Source: Megamerina dolium (taxonomy: Eukaryota; Arthropoda; Insecta; Diptera; Megamerinidae). Taken from it: a stretch of 64,000 nucleotides of DNA. The notes below the pieces were generated by a model, which saw only the letters and a program-made list of their open reading frames with translations, did not search any database and was not told the origin of the DNA. Shown here piece after piece: positions 58,008 through 64,000 of the stretch (position 1 is its first letter; each line of letters starts with the position of its first letter). A program made the translations under genes and the position numbers. The DNA is taken from NCBI GenBank assembly GCA_963854835.1, contig OY978525.1:65773407-65837406 (forward strand), read 5' to 3'.

Positions 58008-58373
58008 TGGGTGCCGTAGCTCAGTGGTTAGTGTGTTCGCCTTCTGATCTGTAGGTCGTGGTTCAATCCCCGGCTGATGCATAACAAATTTAATATCGAT
58101 AAGATTTTTCTTTCGAATGGTACCCACCTGTCGGCAATCAATTGGCAATTCTTCCGACAGTAACAACTTGCCATGAAAAAGCTTCTAAAAGAACTCTGTG
58201 ACAAAGCTCAGAAAAAGTGATGTCACAAGTGTTCTGCCGTTCGGAACCGGTTAAAATAAGTAGGTCCCTTCTAATACTGTCCAAATTTAAGACGCACAAC
58301 AGTAATGGAAGAGAAGCTCGGCCAATGAGCCCTTTGGGGCTTTAAGTGCCACATATTTATTTTTTATTTATTT
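58008..58373 (+). mobile_element. tRNA-derived SINE, copy 4 (full length, perfect target duplication)
   Basis: Direct repeats AATATATATAGG at 57996-58007 and 58374-58385 are identical. The 366-bp body has a tRNA-like head with A and B boxes, a central part (CGATAAGATTTTTCTTTCG … CCGACAGTAACAACTTGCC), a second part (AAGCTTCTAAAAGAACTCTG …) and the tail GGGGCTTTAAGTGCCACATA followed by a TTTA-rich end. It is the best reference copy of the family in this window. Confidence 0.95.
58017..58070 (+). promoter_or_regulatory. SINE internal pol III promoter (A and B boxes)
   Basis: A box TAGCTCAGTGG at 58017-58027 and B box GGTTCAATCCC at 58060-58070 fit the tRNA consensus TRGCNNAGYNGG and GGTTCRANTCC. 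The same boxes occur at matching places in copies 1 and 2; copy 3 has one change in each. Confidence 0.9.
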
Positions 58374-58385
58374 AATATATATAGG

Positions 58386-58554
58386 CAGTGCACATCACGT
58401 ATTCTGGCGTTGACAAACCCAGTCATAGTGAGAGATTTCGGAACAATGAGATCAATATGTTTTGTAAATTAAAATTTGGAGTCAAAAATTACACGTCGAT
58501 TTTTAATTACATAATGACGATTCCATGTAAAACCATTCAAGTTAAATTATAGAA
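58386..58554. other. Short spacer between SINE and MITE
   Basis: No features seen. Confidence 0.4.
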
Positions 58555-58556
58555 TA

Positions 58557-59090
58557 CACCTAATTCTGTTTTTACACGGTAATTGGTTCCAAGAAAACCC
58601 GTGTAAAAAAAGACATTGATCCTTATCTCTAAAACCTATTGAAATTAATGAAAAACAACTATTCAGGTTTATTTTATTAAATCACATATATAATTTAATG
58701 TAACGTTGGAAAATAAAATTTGCCAATTAAAAATTCCTTTAGCAAACACATCTGATTGCATGGATAGTTCAGAAAATATTGACACTTTCTAGTTGCTGTC
58801 ACAAATAAATTTGATTTATGCACTAAAAGGGAATTCCCCTAAATTTGTGCTATTTACAATTGCTTTGACCAGAAAATTTGCTTGTATCCACAAAAAGGGA
58901 ATTTCCGTAAATTTTTAATATGAACATATTTCGCAGAAATTAAATTTAACCAAAAAAATGTAAGCCCAAAAGATTTTGAATCGTTCTAAATGGAATAAAA
59001 TCGTGTAAAAAATTTAAAATTTGTTTATTTTCAAACCGTGTTAAATCAAAACCGTGTAAAAAAAAGACCGTGTAAAAACAGAATTAGGTG
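58557..59090. mobile_element. MITE with perfect 24-bp terminal inverted repeats
   Basis: The end CACCTAATTCTGTTTTTACA… at 58557-58580 is exactly complementary to 59067-59090. TA flanks both sides (58555-58556, 59091-59092), pointing to the Tc1/mariner superfamily. The 534-bp body is non-coding and holds several more copies of the motif CCGTGTAAAA or close variants (58600, 59001, 59035, 59049, 59067), which may be transposase-binding sites. Confidence 0.9.
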
Positions 59091-59109
59091 TATACGTAAA
59101 ATACTAGGC

Positions 59110-59350
59110 TTTTTAGAATACATAACGATACTGCATTTTTTAGTATTCAGGTACAAATGATTGTTAATGCACCATACCTCAAATGCGTTTAGATCCGATT
59201 GCAGACTAAGACAATCACGAACCAGTGATTTTTTTTTGCAGCGGACAGGAGACATTTAGCTAAAGTAAAATATTCAAGTTAGACGTTGATGAAGACCGAA
59301 AACAAAAGAGGATCACAATGTGTACTTTGCGGTATACCCGACCACGGATT
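59110..59350 (-). pseudogene. Non-LTR retrotransposon RT scrap (CR1/Jockey-like)
   Basis: The minus strand reads SGIPQSTHCDPLLFSVFIN (near 59330-59275), then DCLSLQSDLNAFEVWCINNHL and LNTKKCSIVMYSKK (59218-59110). These are the GVPQGS…LGPLLF block and the LQxDLxxFxxWCxxNxLxLNxxKC block of LINE reverse transcriptases; the active-site box between them is lost. The lineage is not one of the others in the window. Confidence 0.7.
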
Positions 59351-60441
59351 GGCAAGAATATTGTTGTTTTTATTTTTGTGAACATTTAATTCTACTTGAA
59401 TCAATCCTGTTAGATCACTGAATTCTGTAAATAATAACTGCAACACTTATTTTGTACTAACTATATGCAACAACAATTTATTTAAATGATACTTCTATTT
59501 GCATCGCTCTTTAATATAACTTGCGATCGTGTGATGTTGCCTTGATCACTTGATGGTGTTATGTTGTCTCTATCACTTTAGAAATTGAATTGATTCATTA
59601 GTCAACAAACTAGCCCAATTTATACTCTGTGGCAACACTCCAGAATCTTCCTTTATCGTAATCGAAATTCTTATCTTTCTGGCTTGTTCTGGTTATCGCC
59701 TATTTGTTTTTGTTGACATTCGTTATAAATTTGTTCAGTCACGTTTTCATCAAATTTTGATTTCTTATTATGTGTTCACACGAAAGTGCACTTACTATTG
59801 AAGTTGTTCGTTGAAAATTTTTTTCCCAATATTTCTATTATTTTTTGCGAAAAATGAATGAATTTAACAGACTAAAATATGCAAAAAAAACTGTTCGCGG
59901 TCGTGAATGCTAATTTTCATAGAGTCACAATATGACACGAATACTACAGATAATTGAATTATTAATTATCGTTTGTTCTTTGGTTGATTATTTTAATTGC
60001 GTTAATTTACACTGACTTTTGTTATTTTGAGGGCAGTTTTTCGGAGCGATTTCAACTCTATTTGTCATTTAAACTAAATTTAAACTCAATGTGCAGTTTT
60101 TCAGTCAAATTTACATGTTGTTTAAACTAAGTTTGGGCGTTTAAACTGGGTTAAACTACGTTTAACCTATCATTTGACCAGCTGTCTGTTCTTGCATTCC
60201 AGTAAATCTTTTCTTGATTGCACATTTTTTTACAGACATTTAAATTTATTTTAGTACACGACAGTTGCACAGAGTTATAACTGAAGTACTTTTTACAATT
60301 GAAAATGAAGAACAATCACAAACACGTCCGATCACCACAAATATTCACCTTATTGTGTATATTTATAGAATAAAATTTCTTATATATAATATGTTAAAAT
60401 TAAAACAGAAAGTAACATTTATGAGTATTTCTATTCGCTAG
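59351..60441. other. Distal end of the giant intron, no gene recognised
   Basis: AT-rich. A cluster of TTTAAACT repeats lies at about 60070-60170 and GCAGTTTTTC occurs twice nearby (60034, 60102). The acceptor of Epac exon 3 ends at 60441. Confidence 0.4.
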
Positions 60442-60583
60442 ATACACTGTCATGTCGGGGACACCATCGAAAATGCTGGAACACTTACTCGAGACACGTC
60501 TCGGCAGCCAGGTCAGCGGAATGGATCCGTTCCTTGATGATTTTTTACTTACGCACATCGTCTTTATGCCAGTGGTTCAGTTG
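60442..60583 (+). CDS. Epac: Epac exon: start of the REM domain
   Basis: Acceptor TTCGCTAG ends at 60441. The first base completes Lys, then YTVMSGTPSKMLEHLLETRL and DPFLDDFLLTHIVFMPVVQL. YTVMSGTP is the highly conserved beginning of the EPAC REM (Ras exchanger motif) domain, which stabilises the catalytic CDC25 domain. The 3' end is not certain. GT at 60584 (TTG/GTAGAT) is a usable but weak donor. The frame stays open past it to TAA at 60602, and the six residues VDDLAN it would encode look like a natural REM continuation. Either the donor is at 60584 or the gene is damaged here. Confidence 0.88.
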
Positions 60584-61189
60584 GTAGATGATTTAGCGAA
60601 CTAATATCCTTTTCAAAATTATGCACTTTAATCTCGTATAATACAAACTAACGCACTGTTATATCAAACTACTTGTAAGTATAACATATACACAAATGCA
60701 ATATGCTTATGGGGGTGCATTTACTATGTACGAACATCTATAGACCAGTGGAGAAGGACTATACGTTATATGCTCAAAAACCCTCTTGACTACTAATAGA
60801 AAATTTAATCCACGAAGCAAAATTGCTATCTAGATCGGAGTAGCCTACATATATATAATAGTTATAACATTTTGAAAGAGTGCATATTTTAAACCAGAAA
60901 ACAGTACCAGTGAAACAATATCAATCAATCGCGGAGGCGTGACGGTCGAAGAAGGACAAATGCCCTTGTTCATCAAGTGGACCATACGAAACTACACTGA
61001 AACTTATTAAAGGTAAATATATTGTACCTTGAGAGCTAACCCAAGGCGTTACGGACACTACGACCATACCATATCTTTTATATCCAAAGATCAATAACGA
61101 CACTAGAATCTCTTCAACCTTCCATCTGAAGATCTTGTCGAACTTTTCATTATTGAAGCTAATGGAGTGAAACCAAACTGACCTATCAG
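60584..61189. other. Sequence after Epac exon 3, no further exon recognised
   Basis: A plus-strand segment near 60920-61005 (ISINRGGVTVEEGQMPLFI, then KWTIRNYTETY) reads smoothly but matches no EPAC domain I know. The next Epac exons (rest of REM, RA and CDC25 domains) must lie beyond the window. Confidence 0.4.
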
Positions 61190-61950
61190 TGCGGAAGATG
61201 GCTAGCTTTGCTCGTTCGTCCGCGAAGAGACAACATTAATGACAGTTTGGTTGTCAGAGTAGATGAGAATGTTAGCACATTTAAGAAACTCAGCTGAAAG
61301 ACGACGTATTTTACATTCAATAGCATGTATTTTTACTTGAAACACGGTTTTCCACGTGTTCATTGCAGTGGATATACGAGTGTTTGCGCCATATTCGTTA
61401 CTAAACCATATAATGTAATGGTCTGAAGAGAATAGAGATTTCAATTTTCATACCGTTCTACTAGGAATATTCATAGAGAAAAGACCACCAAAATAGAGTT
61501 CACTATGCACGAAGTCTGTTTTAGAGCATATTTCGGTATTTGGGATATTCCTCAGAACGGCCGCGTGTTCTTTGTAATTCACGGGCTGGTTTTGAAGGAA
61601 TTGAATACCAATGGCACATATTACTGCTATTCTTCTAATGTATGCATGCTGTGGGAGGTGTCCTACTATCGTCTTTAAAGCTGACGTTGAATATGACCTA
61701 AACGGCCGCAGTTATGGGGAGATAGGCAAGTCTCTGAACTTTGCTACTCTCCCTGATTTTAGTAACTTTAGGCCAACACAAAATGGCAGTGTACGTTGCA
61801 ATTGATCCTACCATGCTAGTGTAGATCCAAAAGACCATTTTGGGCGATAGATCCACTGCATTACCGAAGAAGCGTTTGCGCATTGTTAAATATGAGTTCC
61901 AATTTAGTTGGCTTTCCTTGATGAGAGCCAGATATTTCACTTCATTGGAA
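61190..61950 (-). pseudogene. R1/LOA-type LINE scrap (RT end and RNase H)
   Basis: The minus strand reads MKYLALIKESQLNWN (61940 on), VFWIYTSMVGSIATYTAILCWPKV and VQRLAYLPITAAV. These match the RT C-terminal region of R1/LOA LINEs (KYLGxxLDxxLxW … WIYTxxVRPxxxYGAxxWWPK). After a gap follow the RNase H parts: FGGLFSMNIPS, IHAIECKIRRLSAEFLKC and ILIYSDNQTVINVVSS. The usual Asp-Gly-Ser box of RNase H is not evident. Stops break the frame. Confidence 0.75.
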
Positions 61951-61984
61951 ATTGCAATAGCTGTATGACCTAAAAACTTCCCTT

Positions 61985-64000
61985 AATTCGAGGATGCACG
62001 TTGAGCTTAGGACGCATCACATAAAAACCCTCCCTCAGTAAAGAACACAACAGTCCCTCGGATAAGGACTACCGCTTTTGATGATGGCCGAAAAAAGGAC
62101 CACGATTTACGGGATACCTCTATAGGGAAGGTGCCTCTATCCAGCTGTTTGATGTCCTCCAGAAGTACAAGGCTGACAGCACCGCTCTCCAGGAAATACG
62201 ATAGACGGAACAGGGCTGCTCTAAAAGAGTATCCTGTGACATCTACTATAGTTGCCATGCGGAGACACCTGGCCTCACAGTTCACGCCTGTAAACGAACG
62301 GCCACAATCCACATCAGGGCCAAATTTTTTAACATCAGCGTAATCTGAGCCCACGTTCCGACACATAAAGAAGGATGATGCGACTAAAGAGAGCTTCTTT
62401 CAGCGCCTCGAAGAAGCTTATGGCAGCTGTCCTTGCCACGACATCAAAATCGCGCTTGCGGATTTCAATGCCATGGTGGATAAGGAGGGTACTTTTGGTC
62501 CTGCTATCGGAAAATTCAGCCTCCACCAGAACATCTCCGATAACAGAATGAAGCTGATCGAATTCGCCGCAGCACGAAGCATGGTATTTGGTAGTACCAG
62601 ATTCCAACATCTCGATATGGCTGACTCCAGATCAACGAACAAGAAATCAAATTGATCATGTGGTGATTGACGGAAGGCATGCTTCCAGTGTGATGGACGT
62701 GAAATCAGTCCGTGGTGCCAACATCGAATCGGATCACTACCTTGTTGCAGCCAGGATGCGTACACGGTTATGTGTCGCAAAGAACAAACGAAGTCCCACA
62801 CAGGGGAAGTTTGACGTCAGTAAGCTGCGATCACCAGAGACAGCAGATGCATTTGCCACTAGGCGCTCGGATCTGCTTAGGCAGAACGCTCCCCCACTTG
62901 ATGATACATGCGCACGGTGGACACATATATCCCACTCCATGACTGCTGCTGGGATTCTGTTTACGGATGTCCAGAGCGTACTGAGTCTATGAAGGGAACA
63001 CTTCTAGAAGTTACTAAATGTGCGATGCTACGAACAATTCCGTCACCGGATGAGATTGCCCCAACACCTCAATTACTGATGATGGTGTTGACGTTACACC
63101 ACCCAACCATGACGAGGTTAAAACAGCCATAATGAGGCTGAAGAACAATAAAGCAGCAGGTGCAGACGGCCTGCCTGCTGAGTTTAAGACCGGAGGCGAT
63201 GCACCAGCTCATACGCAGAATATGATCGGACGATGCATGCCCGATGATTGGCGTCTCAGTGTTCTCTGCCTCACACATAACAAAGGAAACCCCACAATTT
63301 GCGCAAACTACCGTGGAATAAGCCTCCTGAGCATCGCATACAAGGCCTTATCATGCATATCGTGTGCAAGATTGAAGCCTATGCTCAACAACGTGATTGG
63401 AGCTTACCAGTGTGGCTTCAGACCGAATAAATCAACCATCGACCAAATTTTCACACTGCGCCAAATCCTGGAGAAGACCCAAGAAAAACAGATCGACACA
63501 CACCACCTATTTGTTGATTATAAAACCGCTTTCGACAGTCCGGTAAGGGATTACCTCTACGAAACAATGTCTGAGTGCGGTATTCCTGCAAATCTCATTC
63601 GACTTTGTGAATGACAATGCATAACTTGTGCAGTGTGCAGTGAAAATTGGGAAGGACCTATCCGCACCGTTTAATACCGAACGGGGTTTCAGACAAGGTG
63701 ATTCGTAATCGTGCGACTTCTTCAACCTTATTATGGAGAAAATTATACGAACTGCTGATCTACGACATAATGGCACTATCTTCAACAAAAGTGTCATGCT
63801 GTTGGCGTATGCCGACGGTATTGACATATCGTCTTGCGGTGAGCGAGGGCAAGATGAAGTATCTAGTGTCAACAAACAAAGAATCCCGGCGTCTTGGAGA
63901 ACACGTCACTGATTATTACACTTTCGTGGTGGTGAGGGACTTTGTCTATCTTGGAACCAGCATCAACAACTGTAATGACGTCAGCCTGGAGATCATGCGT
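61985..64000 (+). mobile_element. RTE-clade LINE, copy running off the right edge
   Basis: It has 5' UTR-like sequence shared with the fragment at 44755 (CATCACATAAAAACCCTCCC, GGATAAGGACTACCG), then endonuclease and reverse transcriptase in several frames. The 3' end is outside the window. It is more decayed than the copy at 51061-53969. Confidence 0.9.
62100..64000 (+). pseudogene. RTE endonuclease/reverse transcriptase, decayed, partial
   Basis: Endonuclease pieces: QKYKADSTALQEIR, HDIKIALADFNAMVDKEGTF (GDFNAR in the better copy), RNQIDHVVIDGRHASSVMDV and SDHYLVAARMRTRL (62630-62775). After the linker a large deletion (near 62945) jumps to LFTDVQSVLSL. RT: RLKNNKAAGADGLPAE (63135), YRGISLLSIAYKALS, CGFRPNKSTIDQIFTLRQIL, VDYKTAFDSP, RGFRQGDS and an active site YADGIDI (second Asp changed to Gly, about 63810). 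Multiple shifts. Confidence 0.87.

Noticed and set aside
60920..61005. Further Epac exon (GGVTVEEGQMPLFIKW)
   Set aside because: It does not match the REM, RA or CDC25 parts of EPAC as I know them and lacks convincing flanking splice signals.

Overview
This is a stretch of a fly genome, most likely a tephritid-like brachyceran. It is AT-rich, carries short spliced exons of one host gene, and is packed with insect transposable elements. One element family has the DD41D transposase signature of the rosa mariner group, first described from a Ceratitis fruit fly; naming the organism from this is inference. I see no prokaryotic genes, CRISPR arrays or operons.

The only host gene I can support is Epac, the cAMP-activated Rap guanine-nucleotide exchange factor, on the plus strand. 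Three exons are visible: 5747-5891 and 11227-11403 (the high-affinity cyclic-nucleotide-binding domain) and 60442 to about 60583 (start of the REM domain). Their phases agree: the 5747-5891 exon leaves AG and the next starts with A (Arg); the second leaves AA and the third starts with A (Lys). The window is therefore the middle of Epac, and the intron at 11404-60441 is about 49 kb, nearly all of it nested transposon debris.

Layout. 1-5.2 kb, in the intron upstream of the first visible exon: a gypsy integrase fragment split by a deleted rosa-like mariner, a 1.1-kb piggyBac derivative with intact ends, and rosa copy A. 5.9-11.2 kb, the next intron: a mariner N-terminus and a degraded RTE-like LINE. 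11.4-20 kb: little recognisable at first, then Jockey and RTE scraps, a mariner split by a tRNA-derived SINE, and a second Jockey lineage. 20-24 kb: a deleted Jockey copy and rosa copy B. 24-29.6 kb: a gypsy-type errantivirus with LTRs that look identical, PBS, PPT, a 4-bp target duplication and a damaged gag-pol-env. 29.6-38 kb: rosa copy C, an mdg1-like gypsy 5' half, a mariner 3' end, rosa copy D, another gypsy RT scrap and a Jockey tail. 38-46 kb: a (TA)n tract, a SINE, a foldback element, BEL/Pao pieces, a 610-bp terminal-inverted-repeat element and an RTE scrap. 46-58 kb: a full-length but broken Jockey with a 10-bp target duplication, an RTE element with a 12-bp duplication and only two stop codons, two BEL/Pao gag-protease scraps and another RTE 3' half. 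58-64 kb: a SINE with perfect target duplication, a 534-bp MITE with perfect 24-bp ends, Epac exon 3, an R1/LOA-like scrap and an RTE copy that runs off the window.

How the pieces relate: the autonomous lineages (RTE, Jockey, gypsy, rosa) each appear in several copies with different lesions, and non-autonomous passengers (SINE, MITE, TIR element, piggyBac derivative) sit among them. No element here is clearly intact; the nearest are the RTE at 51061-53969, rosa copy C and the errantivirus. Coordinates of degraded copies are approximate except where terminal repeats or target duplications fix the ends.
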